The translations under genes and the position numbers were made by a program. From Stenopsyche tienmushanensis (lineage: Eukaryota > Arthropoda > Insecta > Trichoptera > Stenopsychidae): 64,000 nucleotides of DNA. Every line of letters starts with the position of its first letter. Position 1 is the stretch's first letter. The DNA is taken from positions 558,001-622,000 of the forward strand of contig WACJ01000523.1 of NCBI GenBank assembly GCA_008973525.1, written 5' to 3'. This document shows positions 43,473 through 56,165 of the stretch, piece by piece. Below the pieces are notes generated by a model. It saw only the letters and a list, made by a program, of their open reading frames with translations, was not told the DNA's origin and did not search any database.

Positions 43473-46400
43473 TTAAGGAGTGATCCTCTTTGGGTCTCTT
43501 GGGAACATGCTAGTTTTTCTGATATTGTCCAAGCCGAGATACAACATGACAACGCGTTCAAGACCAATTCCTCCACCTGTAACAGATACGTTCAGTTCAA
43601 AATGATCTTTTAAAACGCAAACGCGTTATAGTAATTTGATTTAGAGCCGTAACGAGGGTATGAAGCGCCTGTGGCAAGTATCTAACTTGCGTACAGATCA
43701 TAAAAAATGTCGCTAAAAGAGGACGGAGTAGCCGCAAAGTTTATGTGTCCAATCGGTCCGCTTTTCAGATCGCTGAAATGTTTGAGCACCTCGCAATCTG
43801 ATACCATACCTGAACATATCTACAGAACGATTACAAAAGAGAATGATCCCAAGCCCAGATGCGCCCATGGCGGGCATCTGCTTTGCCACGCCCTCGTTAC
43901 GGCCCTGCTTCAATTCGTTAAATTGTTATGCCGTCAACTGACGGTGAAACGGCAGGAACTTATTCACACATCCAATTAAATTAAATAAATTTTACCTGCA
44001 TGCGGTGGACATCCAAAACGGAATGACTCGATATAAGCGGCAATTTTTGAAATATCTATAAATAACGAAAGTATTTAATCAGATAAAGTTTAATAAATCG
44101 GAATGAACATTCATCGGTAATGAACATTGCCTTACCAATTTTATGATGCAAAGCTCTCTCCGTCAAAAATTCAGGATCGTGTATTCTTTGAGCACCAGAT
44201 AAGATCTCTTCGCCGCGCATAAACATATCGTATGAGTTAGAAGCAATCTAAAATAAAGGGTTTATTAAAATCGTACAGATTAAAGCCTATGTGGTATCAA
44301 ATATGAAAATCAATTAAATCTCGCCTTGTTATTGGGATCCGGCATCGTGTAGAATGGACGTATGGCCAATGGATATTTATCAAGCATATAAAAGTCAGTG
44401 TCGTATTTTGCTTTGACCAATTTTCCCAACAGTTTTTCATCGGGAGTAGATAAATCGTCTTCCGCACCGAGAGTGACGCCTACTTCTTTCAACATTTCGA
44501 TAGCTTGCGGAAATTCGAGTCTCAAAGGCGGGTCGAGGAATTTGAACGGTTCCACATTGTATTGTTGACCGACTGCTGCAATATCGGCCGCATAGCTTTA
44601 AAAATAATACTATTTAGATCGAATATATATTTTTTAATCTAAAGAGACGTGTTATAACGAATAATCTTACTTATCGCGCAATCCTTTGAACATTTCAGTA
44701 AAGGTTTGTCCAATCAAATCCATGACTTCATGATAATGAAATTTAAATGCCATTTCAAGATCCAATCCTACGTATTCGGTAAGATGACGATGCGTGTTAG
44801 AGTCTTCTGCCCTAAATACGGCGCCTATTGTATAAACCTATAATTATAATAAAAATTATGCACAAAGATAAAGATAATAAATACAGGATCGTTCAATAAG
44901 AATGCTCGATTTTTAAATGTAAATAAAATAAATTGTGTGAGATATTCTGCGTCCATGAACGGATCTTTGCATGAAAACTGGATTGTTGGTATGCAACGAA
45001 ATGGTCACGTCCCGTCAGAAACGTGCAGAATATTTATCGTGGTACCCACTGTGTGGTATATAGTGCCATCCTGCTGGAACCACATGTCGTCAGTATCTGT
45101 ATCATCCAGTTTAGGCCATAAGAAGTTGCTTATCATCAATCTGTAGCACTCGCAGTTGATGGTAATGGCAATATTGGTCTCGTTTTGGAAAAAATACAGA
45201 GCGATGATTCCGCCAAATTAATATCCTCACAAAACAGTGACTTTCTCGGGATGCATTTGGTGCTAGTGTAATTTCATGTTGTTCAGCACTATAATCTTCC
45301 ATGGTGATTTGCCATACACTACTGAACAATTCACAAAAAATTTGAGACGTTACCTTAACGAAATGGCGGCTATAGCCTAATAAACTTCAAGCGTCCCTAT
45401 TGAAAGACCCCGTAGAATAAAACGAATAATTCAATTACTTTTTCAAAATCGGCAGCAATCGCCATTTGCTTGTATAGTTGTGGACTTTGCGCTAAATATG
45501 CTGAACCTTTGAAATAGCTCACGGTGAAAACATTGGCTCCGCCCTCCGATGCCGCAGATATAATTTTGGGTGTGTGTATTTCGACAAAGCCTTAAAAAAT
45601 AATATCGTCGCTTAATTTTATGGCATTTCTTATCGCCTTTAATTATCATCCGAATAAATGCATTTATTACCTTTCGAATCTAAAATGTCTCTGAAAAGTT
45701 TACAAACTCCGGCTTCCAAGCGGAAAATGGCCTGATTAGCTGGTGTTCTTAAATCCAAAACTCTATTATCGAGACGCGTGTCTTGATTGACGCGAATCTT
45801 TAACGCTTCGGGATCCTGAAATATTGAATACGCTATATAAAAATATCATAACTGAATGAAAGCGCGTTCTATTTGATCGATACTAACATCGGACTTTTCA
45901 GGACGAGAAGCGTCTTCGATTTGAAGTGGAAGCTGATTTTTCGCCGAGGAAATAACGAATATTTGCGTGGCATGGAGTTCAACTAATTTTTGCGTACATG
46001 AATCAATCGGAACCGTCACTTTAACCACTTGAGCTTCAATGTCAACGATGGATTCTTTGGAAATGCTGTTATCAAAAGTAGTATTAAATTGATAAATCAT
46101 ACGACTGATACGTAATAAAACGCATATATTGCATCGATAATAAGATTTTACCTTCCGGCAAATTTGATCATTTGTTTACTTATTCCACCCTCTGGGGAGA
46201 CGTGAATAAGGCATTGTATGGTGGACGATTGCTGTCTTACGACAATGAAGCACTGTTTACCCTTTGCACGTGACGTATGAAGTCGACCTGAAATATAATC
46301 AATTTGCATTATATAGCATTTTAAATGAGTAACAAATACGCATTTATCAAAGATATATTTATTACCTCTGACCCAAATGGTTTTTCCAGCGAATGAAGCA

Positions 46401-46747
46401 TCGATGTCTTTGACTTTTATTATAACGCGATCGCGGTTTTCTCCAGACGACGTAATAAGTTTCATTATTCCATATTTTCCTTCTGAATAGTCAGCCTCAT
46501 CGGTGGTTGTTTCGTCTGTACCTTGTGTTTGAGATGCGGCCTTAAATAAAATTTTAAAAAATCAGTTGCATCATACACGTTATAATTTATTCATAAACAT
46601 ACATGATGCAATGGTGAGAAATTGTCATACTTTATGTTCAGCCTTTTTTTGTTTTCTTTCCGCTTCCTTGGCGGCTTTCTTCGCAGCCTTTTTACTCTGG
46701 GCGCTGTCGCCTTCTGCTGGGACGGGTTTATTTTCATCCACAACCAT
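43473..46747 (-). CDS. AspRS: Cytosolic aspartyl-tRNA synthetase, 538 aa
   Basis: Eleven minus-strand exons sum to 1617 nt and close in phase: 46747-46631, 46540-46366, 46287-46152, 46065-45888, 45815-45671, 45590-45439, 44837-44671, 44595-44325, 44247-44136, 44055-43996 and 43576-43473. The protein starts [10 protein letters not shown] with a Lys/Ala-rich amphipathic extension of eukaryotic type. An OB-fold anticodon-binding domain follows ([14 protein letters not shown], then [10 protein letters not shown]). The class II catalytic core has motif 2 ([14 protein letters not shown]), the aspartate-site stretch ASEGGANVF and QSPQLYKQM, and motif 3 ([16 protein letters not shown]). It ends [12 protein letters not shown] as in animal AspRS. 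It charges tRNA-Asp in the cytosol, in animals as part of the multisynthetase complex. Intron 8 must use a GC donor (AAG/GCGAGA). Introns 6 and 10 contain transposon sequence. Confidence 0.95.
43643..43925 (+). repeat. Dispersed repeat family R1, copy in AspRS intron 10
   Basis: It runs from GAGCCGTAACGAGGGTATG through AGAGGACGGAGTAGCCGCAA and CCAATCGGTCCGCTTTTCAG, in the same segment order as the R1 copy at 32145-32410 with an internal deletion. It abuts a solo mariner-type end at 43947-43975. Confidence 0.65.
43947..43975. mobile_element. Solo terminal repeat of the TTGGGTGTGTGAATAAG mariner family
   Basis: Reversed, it reads TTGGATGTGTGAATAAGTTC preceded by TA. It is the same terminus as the elements at 18370-18597 and 38145-38730. 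No partner end is found in this intron, so it is a truncated insertion. Confidence 0.7.
44884..45412. mobile_element. Tc1/mariner-superfamily element remnant in AspRS intron 6
   Basis: The left end CAGGATCGTTCAATAAGAAT and the reversed right end CGGGGTCTTTCAATAGGGAC form imperfect inverted repeats, with TA outside both. Inside is a degraded minus-strand frame of about 72 aa. The size is about 529 bp. The right-end type also occurs at about 49298, beside a transposase C-terminal remnant. Confidence 0.65.
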
Positions 46748-48940
46748 TTTGATCTGATGAAATTTAAACGATTAGAATCATATGGGATCAATCAAATACA
46801 AAACATGATTTAAAATTGTGCAATATATTTGAATGGACGATTACTTATATTAATATGATATGCCATTAATGATAAAGTATAATAAATGGATTTAAATTGG
46901 CCTTGGCTGATAATATATTTGAGTAAACATATTTTTTTATGTTATAAATAACTAAGGTTAACCTCTAAAGTTGACATTAAGTTCATATGCAAAACAATAT
47001 GATTGACGTTAAAGCTCTTTGATAGCATTTATACAAAGTTATAATTGATGTTAAGACAGTGTTAATAACAAAAATATGTTAAAGAGACAACTTACCCGGC
47101 TTACAGATCCACAGTAAATAATGACACGTTCGAGCAGTTATTTTCGAGACAGGAAAGGCCCTAACGAGATTTAATATGGTCATATATTGGATTTGTTATA
47201 CATTATGTCATACATACTTTGCTCCAACTTCTAATGTCAATATAAATAGAAAGAAATATTTTGACGAACAAATAAAATACAATATTATTCATTATGAAAT
47301 TAATTGATAAAAAATGATTATTTAATTATTTTTAATTCAAATTTCAATTTTTTTATTTTTATTAATGACATCAGTTAAGGATTTAAATAATTTGAATTGG
47401 ATCCATTTATTACAATTATTTGAATTGATTTTTAAATGTTTAATATAAATATTTCGTTACTATAAAAAATAATATTATCGATAATATAGAAATATTTTTT
47501 AATGTTTAATTTTTTTAATAAAAAATGCACTGAAAAGTGCCAATAATTCTAAAAAATATCTCCACTTAAAGCGAATTTCATTGCGCAAAAATGGTGCAAT
47601 AATTTAAAATCGCGTTAATTTAAAAAGAAAATCCATTAAGACCATTCGCATGGCGTCCGTAAAGTTCGATAGAATTTTTTGGGGTTGAAATTTGACGGGT
47701 CGCTTCGACGACCCCCGGGTTCGTAATTAAAAAGAGGAAATTTACGCAGAGGATGGAAAAAAAGGGATGACGTACTAGTAAAAAACGTAGTTAAGGAGGA
47801 GAGGCAATTTAAGAGAACTAATTAAAAATAATAAAAAAAAGAGAAGAAACACTAGATGGCGTTGTAAACTTAACGACCGGTTAAATTAACAATTCACCCT
47901 TAAAGTGCTTTTCTTTTAGATATTTTAGCCCACACCTCATTCGAAAATAGAGAGCGTCGAAAGTCTTGCGATAAAAATATATAAATTGTATTTAAACAAA
48001 TAGATATTCATATGAAATAACTATAATAAAATAATATCAGGGTTTCGAACCAGAATGAAACCAATAACCGGTAAAACCGTTATTTTTATCGAATGAAAAC
48101 CGTAACCGAAATAAAAAACGTTAACGATTCGAAGCCTTGAATAATATATTTTATTTAAACACAACATTGTATATTTTTAGCAATTCATTAGGTGAAATAT
48201 TATTTGGTTTTAATATGTAAATATGTAATTTTTACTTGATTTTTGGACTATCTTTATAAAGCAGCGAGAACAACTTAACTTTAAAAAACGCTTTGGATCC
48301 ACTTTTATTCGTATTCTACACTTTTATTTGCATTCTCCACTTGGCTGAAGAAAAAACCTGAGAGTCATTGCCTCTAAGAAATACCCTCAATTTATTCCTG
48401 CAGGGTTTTTCAATCACATGCATTTAAAAATACGATCCAAAAAAATATTTTTTAATAACATATCATAGTGAATATATATATTGATATATTGTATTATTTT
48501 TAATAGTCTATACAAAGTTTTAATTGCGCGTTCTACATCAGAATTTGCACCATTTTGCTTGTTTGAAAGATTTATCTGCAATCGTAAAGCATTTCATTAA
48601 GTTCATTAAGCGTGAATTCCTACATTGTTGATTCAATTTCATTTTAATATTCCTTCAGATCGTCGAACATATAATCATGTTATGAATAAAAAAAATATAA
48701 ATCATCAGCAATATGAAAGCATAATTGGAGAAAACTGCAATATATTAATTTACGGGGTTATTCTAGTCTAGAATTTTGAAAAAATCGATGTTGTTTTTCT
48801 TTGCATTTTTTTAATGTTTCGACTTTTAAAAATACACCCCCTAAAGACATTTCTAAAATTCTAATTATTTACGGAGTTATAGCTATTTTAGTCTGGCGGC
48901 GACTAAGTTTCTACCAGATTTCATTCAAAATTTAATTTTT
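46748..48940. other. AspRS upstream region and AT-rich intergenic DNA
   Basis: It should include the AspRS promoter and 5' UTR directly upstream of 46747. At about 48040-48137 there is a repeat with AACCGGTAAAACCGTTATTT flanked by TTCGAA-like ends; related pieces occur near 2728, 10975, 58205, 58490 and 60640. No gene is supported. Confidence 0.4.
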
Positions 48941-48944
48941 TAAA

Positions 48945-49290
48945 CAGTCGTCATTTTGTGAAAATAAATTTATTTTTATTCTTTGAGGTGGGGACTATAG
49001 CGACATTTTTACTAATTATAAATTATATTGTTGGAAAGAGAAAATCTACACAAAACAATGATGATATTGACACTGGGTATACTATTTCTCCCGAAGAAGA
49101 GAGCGATTCTGAGTCATATCGAAAACTTTTTTTTGTGCGATTTTGGGTAAATTTTATATAGCTGTTTCAAAGTTGTGCGGTTTTTAAAATCCATGGAACG
49201 CATCTTTTTACTTTTTCTATACGAGTCATAGCTTTTTTTTGTGGGATTTTTCGCGGAACGCATCTACCGCACAAAAAAAGGTTTAAGTGT
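48945..49290 (+). mobile_element. Tigger/pogo-like repeat R4, copy A (partial)
   Basis: It contains a short open frame, FEVGTIATFLLIINYIVGKR then KSTQNNDDIDTGYTISPEEE, also present at about 52310-52480. It ends with a GCGGAACGCATCTACCGCAC terminus matching copy C at 58949. The TA next to the end and the long GTGCGATTTT-type termini suggest a pogo/Tigger-class element. Confidence 0.5.
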
Positions 49291-49294
49291 ATAT

Positions 49295-49660
49295 AGGGTT
49301 TTTCAATAGGGACACTTAAGATTTATCAAGCTATAATGTCCATATTAATAAAGCAATATCTATCAAATTTATTGTAAATTTTTCAGTACTATATGACAAA
49401 TTATCATGAAAGGTTATAGTGTTATAATGCCGACGATTTGTGATTCCAATAGGATGGCATTACACACAACGCATGCCACGATGGACATTCTGCACGAGTT
49501 ATTTAAGAGCAACTTCCTATTTTAAGGCTATTTTAAATCGTAGATCTATGCGTATAAATTGCAAACAATTGATGCCCTCAAAGTCAACACAACGAACACC
49601 ATCCTGCAAAATCAGTCAGATTTATGCGACAAATTTGATTGAAAATTGTACCACCTGAAT
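49295..49660 (+). pseudogene. Tc1/mariner-superfamily transposase C-terminal remnant
   Basis: It starts next to TA with GGGTTTTTCAATAGGGACAC, like the right end at 45412. Plus frames give LHTTHATMDILHELFKSNF, then GYFKS and IYAYKLQTIDALK. This matches the Y-x-H-T-A-x ... W-G-Y-x-K-S-x-V-Y-x-x-K-P-x-T-I-x-x-L tail of these transposases with the catalytic part lost. Confidence 0.55.
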
Positions 49661-52120
49661 ACGTATCATAGAGCAAAGCTGTAGTGGACATTTGAACGAT
49701 TTTATATTTTATACTTAATGCCATAAAATATAATTTTAAATAAAAAATAATTCGAATAAATATCTTAAACACAACTTGTTTTATTTATATTTAAAAATTG
49801 ATCATTTATCAAATCATCAATATTCAAATTTAATTGTAAAAATCAAAATCTTTTCACACATTTTATTCACAGGGGGTCTGCAAACATTTAGATAGTTTAT
49901 AGGGGATCTGTGACATCGAAAAGATTGACTGCGCTAAATCACAGCAGGTATTAAACTAGATCAATTTGCATATCGGGATGATTTATTAAATTGATTTAAA
50001 TTATGCGAATTGAATTTATTAGATTAACAAAGCGTTTATAATTGGGTTTAGGAAGACTTCAGTTTAAAATATCTGGCTCCGGATTTTTTCCAAGATAAAG
50101 TGAGGAATACTTCAACGATAATTTGTTTAATTCTTTCCCTTTGAAACGAGTTCGCTTGGGGAAGATTGAGCGCAGAACAAAGTAGGGAGGAAGAAGAACG
50201 TCGGTGACACCGTCATAAGTAGGAGCAAGGGGTTCCGAAGCAACTTTAAATTAATTTTTACACCTACATCTCGAGAGGTAGCAAATTGCCCCCCGAAAGA
50301 ATGAGCAAGCTGTTTGAGATTCTAAAGCAAAAAAATCGAACTTCATGATGTTATGTTCATATCCGTAATTTATTAAATGAAATTTTATTAAATATAACTG
50401 TCGATTTAAAAATAATTGTTTTCGTCGCTCAAATCATTCGGCGAAGGGGTGGAATCCGGTTGGGAAAGTTTAAATTCGTCGAGAGCAGGGTGACCGATCG
50501 CGGTGCCACATTCCGAAGATGTACAGATCCAATTCTGAAATTCGAATTTAAAAAAGGTTTTAAAACGTCGGGGTTTGGGGAGGGGGCGTCAATCAAGCGT
50601 GGAGAAAATTGTGATTTGTCTGGGGGGGTGGCGACAAGCGCGAAAGGGTGGTTATGCACAGCTTAGAGAAGATATCTCGTATCAGTGATCGTCAATCGAC
50701 GAAATTCAATTATCAAAATGGATTACAAAGACACTTTATCAAAAAACAATTTTATCATCATCATCTTCTGATTTATCGTTCAATTTTGTAAAAAAATATT
50801 ATAGATGATCACGAGGGAAATACACTTGGGTCTGTTTTTATGCGATTTTGAAGTTATGCGATTTTCAAATGTAATGGAACCTATGCATCATTTTAGTATG
50901 TAGTTCAAATCTTTTTTATGCGAATGCGCATAAAATAGACGTCTATGATGAAGTGTTAACAGTCCGCAGATGTTAATATTGATTCCAGAAATTTAAATCG
51001 GACAACAGAAGCTTAAGGGATGAATGAAGAACGTGAAGACCTTCGAATTTTGAAAACAATGCATTAAAATTCCTAATCGAATCAAATCTATGGCAAATCT
51101 ATATTCATTTTTTGTTTTTAATAAATTTGACCTTTTTATACTAAATACACGAATTCTTTTCGATACCCCTAATAGTATGATCAATAAATTGTGAATTCAG
51201 TTGAAAATTTGTCAACAAAATATATTTTTGACCGTAATGTAAATGCAAATATAACCAGCAACGCTTTCGTGTTCACATATTATGTAAGATTAGATCCATA
51301 GGGCGTTTGTTGTCGACCCCATCCGAACGAGGGTAGAAATAGCCAACTATTAATTAGTTTGGGACGAAATTCCGCAACTTGAATTGGCTTTAATTTAGTA
51401 AGATATGAAGCAATTAAATCTGATTGTTTGCGCTTGCCTTTAATTAAAATCACATAAACCGCCGATATATCTCACTCCTAATAAGTTCAAACTACCCCTA
51501 ACCGAATCCTATGATTATTTTTTATTAATAAACTATCAAACAAAGCAATCAAAAGACTCGAGATAGTTTTTCAATCGGATTGTATACGGTAACGATTAAT
51601 AAATCCTGCGTTTTTTGGATCGAAAATCAATCATGAAATGCTTGACGACGTGATATTGTCTCAAAAAAATCACTTTTCTTGAAAATATTTAGATATGCTT
51701 TTGATTTTATGCTTTTGAAAAGATGATGAATTTATAATAAATGTAACAGATGCTGCTTTAATAACACGCCCGCTATAATTTAACAAATACCCTATAGATT
51801 CAAATAACCTCATCTACAATGTCATAGTAGGAGTTTCAAACCCAAAGTAATTAAGATTATTTTAAATACATTCATAAACTTTTGCATTTTTCTGGGTGTT
51901 TTTTTTCGTCTGCATTGTTTTAATATTAAATCAAAGGTATTTCACGGTATGTTGATATAATGGGGTAGTTCTTCGACATGGGCAAATCTAGATTATATTA
52001 AAAAAAAAACAATACAAATGATCCTCTTTTTGCACGGCTTTGAAATAACACGGCCAAACAATAATACAGTTTTTTTCGCTTATACACAGTTGAAAAAATA
52101 TATATATTGTGTCATAAATG
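49661..52120. other. AT-rich intergenic DNA
   Basis: No gene is recognised. A decayed piece of the GTGCGATTTT/TATGCGATTTT terminus type lies at about 50835-50945. A slightly GC-richer patch at 50430-50665 has short open frames on both strands without motifs. Confidence 0.4.
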
Positions 52121-52124
52121 ATGT

Positions 52125-52790
52125 GTGGCAGCCCAAAAATATAAACTCAAAACTCTTTTTGAGTGACTTTTTTTGTGCGATTTCGAAGTTATGCGGTTTT
52201 TCTTAAAAAGCATTTTTTTAAATTTCATAAAGTGTACGTATCGAGATATTCTGGATAAAATATATAATAAATTATCGACACTAACCAATTTTTTTTGTTG
52301 TTTTTGAATTAGGGACTATAGTGACATCTTTACTAATTATGAATTATACTGTTGGAAAGAGAAAATCTACACAGAACAATGATGATATTGACACTAGGTA
52401 TACTATTTCTTCCAAAGAAAAGAGCGATTTTGAATTATATCGAAAATCGCAAGGAATATTATCATACAGCGATGATAGTTTATAATTAAAATAATTAATA
52501 TTTCTCTGGTGGATGTCTGGCATTACAAATGCCAGATGTCAGACATCCTCAAAATTTTACCAATGTTGCAAGACGTCCTTTAAATGTTACTAGAAATGTT
52601 ATTTGTAATTGCTTTATTGTTTTTCTGTTTTTTTATTAACTTTTTTTATGCGTTTTTGGATATACTTTGTATAGCTGTTTCAAAGTTATGCGGTTTTTAA
52701 ATTCCATGGTACACATCTTCACTTTTCTATGTGTATCATAGCCTTTTTTTGTGCGATTTTGATAATACTGATTTTATTAGTACCGTCAAG
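52125..52790 (+). mobile_element. Tigger/pogo-like repeat R4, copy B
   Basis: It begins near TTTTTTTGTGCGATTTCGAA with GTTATGCGGTTTTT, carries the VGKRKSTQNNDDIDT frame extended to a stop (ending SQGILSYSDDSL), then a TCTGGCATT..AATGCCAGA hairpin at about 52515-52550. It closes with GTTATGCGG and GTGCGATTTT again. It is the longest copy here. Confidence 0.55.
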
Positions 52791-53138
52791 AATGTTATAA
52801 AAAAATATGTACGATGGAGAAATATAAACAAAATATTTAGATTTGATAATAATTATTGCTTAATGCAAAAAAACTATTGATTGAGATTTTGATTAATTGT
52901 AAATCTATTATTACGTTGTGCAGAAATCGGATTTTATCCATTTATTTCGAATATAATATCGAAATATCAATGAAAAATCCTTCTTATATTTTCTGCACGT
53001 TTGATAAGGGTAATTTTAACACTTTCGTGTCAAAATTACATACATGTTTATGTTACCCGTTAGGTCACAATTAAGGCCGCGATATAATAATGTAGCCAAC
53101 GATAAAACCTAACGAATAGGTCGCACACATAATACAAA

Positions 53139-53507
53139 GTGCTCATAAACACATTGGCTGCTCAGCCGATGTGCTTTAAAATTATACTTAACGAGATCGT
53201 AAATCGCACTTTTTACTCTAACAGCAAACAGACGCTTAAATATGAATTCGATTTAATTCGGTCCGTCGAAAGTCATATCTCAATGCTTTTCGTATTTACG
53301 GTCGAAATCGTTGGAAGAGTACATTTTTCAGGGGTTGAAAAAGGCACGTCGACTCGGCTCTTTATGGCGGTCACGTGTAGTTATTTCTATTTTAAATATG
53401 GTATATGGTATGGTGGCGTGGATGTAATTAACGGTCGTTATCGCCGAGCGTTAGCGGCTGTAATGAACGGGCGTTGGACAGCCCTGGCGTGGTGTGTAGA
53501 GGTGTAG
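53139..53507 (+). other. Unrecognised open frame of 122 aa
   Basis: A continuous frame with no recognisable domain and no clear splice context or family. It probably arises by chance in a locally GC-richer stretch, but it is listed because it is long for this AT-rich region. Confidence 0.15.
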
Positions 53508-53540
53508 AGATGTAGAGATTTAAAGGTGTAGAGGTTAGAG
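53491..53540 (+). repeat. GTGTAGAG-type imperfect tandem repeat
   Basis: About six imperfect units of GTGTAGAG, ATGTAGAG or AGGTGTAG in a row. Confidence 0.6.
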
Positions 53541-54116
53541 CCTTCCCTCACACTTGGGCTACACCCCTGGCGAGCTGGCTGCAGAGATAAGCCAATTGTT
53601 TATTGTCTTAACTGCTGCGCTAATTTATTAATGGCGCCCACAAATTATATGCGAATCTATTACCCGGGGGCTAACGGCCCTGTGTCTATTCTCCAAACAA
53701 TTATTCTATTAATGTTGCCTTCAAAATTTATGGGGACTAACATGTCACTCAATAAGTTCATAGGGTTGTTTTCTTCTTCATTTGGGGTCGTTTTTACGTA
53801 ATTTCTGAAAAAAAAAAACCCTACGAACTTATTGAATAAAACTTAAAATATATTATTTTAGCACCTATCTGACTGTCATATATTATTTAAATGCATTTTC
53901 AGCATTTGAAATTGCGTAACAACAGTTCTTCATTATAAACGATCAATTTCATAATAAGGGTTGATGATTATTCTTTATTTTTTTCATAGAGTGCAGCAGG
54001 GAAACTACCTTATTTAAAAAAATAATAACATAAACAGCAATGTAGATATTGGTTTAATTCTATTTTTCATATTATAGAGAGACATTTAATGTTTTTATTT
54101 ATTATATTTTACGGAC

Positions 54117-54245
54117 GGAGTGACGGAGTGGTCGCAAGGTCCAACCGTGTGTGTCCAACCGGTCCGCTTATCGGACTGCTACATGATGAATGAGCGCCTC
54201 GCGATTGGACACAATACCCGAACGAACAGTAGATGTCTACAAAAC
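54117..54245 (+). repeat. Dispersed repeat family R1, partial copy
   Basis: It carries GGAGTGACGGAGTGGTCGCA and CCAACCGGTCCGCTTATCGG plus the GCGCCTCGCGATTGGACAC segment of R1. Confidence 0.65.
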
Positions 54246-55132
54246 AATTACGAACTCCAATTACAAAACGAAGTTGTCGTACGTAGTTTGATCTTTGATA
54301 TTCATTTATGAACGCTCACCCAGCAAGCTACTCAGGTGAATGAATCCAAAAATGACCTTCTCGATAGAGAATTGGATTGAATTTCACGCAGCTAAGGCAA
54401 AGAACGAAGCCAATTGTAAATCACAGTCAACCCTCCAATAGTGTCCTTTTCGTTGCGGCGTTTTTTACGTAAGTAATGGATAATGTACGTTATTCAATTA
54501 ATATATTTCGTTTATTTGTCATGCATAAAGATTGCTCGATAGTGGTCCATAAAAATGTTTACCCGTCGTTGCCCTTCCGTAAAAATATAATGTTATTCTG
54601 CGACCTTAAAAAGACACGGTTTTGAGGTCTCAGACTGGATAATTATGTTCGTTGTCGAAATTTGCAAATATAATACGATATTTGTATAACAAGAGCGCAA
54701 CCGCGTTAACGCGTCCGCTTCGCTTTACAACGATAATTATCTCGCCGACGTTCTTTATTAATACAAATAATCTTTATTGAAATTACATGTAATTTTCGCA
54801 GGCGCGGATCACAGTTGCATTGTTGATTCGTAATTGCATAGCGGAGGAATGTTGCGTGAAGATAATGAGGTGTAGCACACTTTGTATTCGGAGATACGAT
54901 CGAGAGACAAGTCAATTCGAGTATGCTCAATTTACATGCGATGATGTGTGTTGGCGACAATTGGCAGATACTGCTGCAGATACCACCTGCCCAGGAGGTG
55001 TCACTCCTCAACAACTTCCATGAAAAACTCGTCTTTCCTTCGTGCTCAACCTTTTATCGATATATCTCACATGACAGCATCACACGAAGCCTTTCATGCT
55101 GCTACTCTCCGAGCAAATCCTCCATTATATAG

Positions 55133-56165
55133 GGCGTATCACATGAGCGTTCGGATTTCGTAATTGAGTGTCAAAACGCCATAACTTTAATAAAAACATA
55201 ATTTATTCAATCAAACTAATCTACATTAACTTCAATGACAATGTTGATCCAAATCCAATTTATTCGGAAAGTAGAGGCCCAAAATCTGGTGCTTATTCTA
55301 AGCTATTCTTGCACATTCCATCCTCCGACTATCAGTCATTGAACAAATCTTCAAGACAATGACCTAAATTGTTTTCATTTTGCATTATTATCATGTGGTT
55401 TAATGATTCATCTCAATATTTACACGATTGTTATGTATCCATACAAAATTATGAGTGCGCAACGGATGGATGACATCGAATTAAACGCAATGATTTGTGA
55501 GTTTGTTTCCAAATTCTGAAAGCGAACGGATGCAACCAGGCGTGAAATGGAAAGAGTTTTGGATGTATCGGCCAGATTATGATTCAATCAAATGCCTTCC
55601 GTTTTGTGTGCAGCGCTCAGCCATTGTTTCTGGCTGCTTCATGAGCTTCTTGCGTGCAACTTTTAGCAAGGCTCATTAAGCAGCACTTACACCATAAAGC
55701 ACGAAGCAATTTAGACTAAATTCACTAATGTCAACTCCGCACAATCAATTTCCTATTAGATGAAGCGTAAATTATTGAAAAAACGAAACGAAAAAGACTA
55801 CAAAGACGCAGGACTTTGCTATGGACGCTTTGAGGCCATTCAAGGGTGATATTATAAAAATAAATATATATATTTTGTAAATAAAAGATTTATCATCAAA
55901 ATAATGGATGAATTCATACATTTTTATTTATTTATTAATGTTTTATACGATTTAATGCATTAAATAAGACCTGAGAATAAAAATGGATAGATGTGGAAAA
56001 AAGTCCAGAATCACTTTACATAAATGTTAGGGCATATCACATGAACGTTCGGAGTTAGCAGTTGAGTAATAAATGTCATAACTTTTACAAAACATAATAA
56101 ATTCAATTAAAATAATCTCCATTAGCTTCAATAGTCTTTTGCTAATGAGGAATTAAATTAATTTT
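55133..56165 (+). repeat. Direct repeat pair (transposon fragments)
   Basis: Segments of about 115 bases at 55133-55245 and 56032-56145 match in direct orientation: GGGCGTATCACATGAGCGTT versus GGGCATATCACATGAACGTT, then CATAACTTT..A.AAAACATAAT and TTAACTTCAATG-like sequence. They look like the same end of two related elements. The 800 bases between them hold no intact frame. Confidence 0.5.

Noticed and set aside
45846..45887. Continuation of AspRS exon 4 to the stop at 45846
   Set aside because: The GTTAGT donor after codon D at 45888 restores homology and phase with the next exon ([11 protein letters not shown]); the extra frame is intron.
53139..53507. A real gene encoding 122 aa
   Set aside because: No domain, signal or homologous copy is recognisable and the composition is not clearly coding; kept only as a low-confidence open frame.
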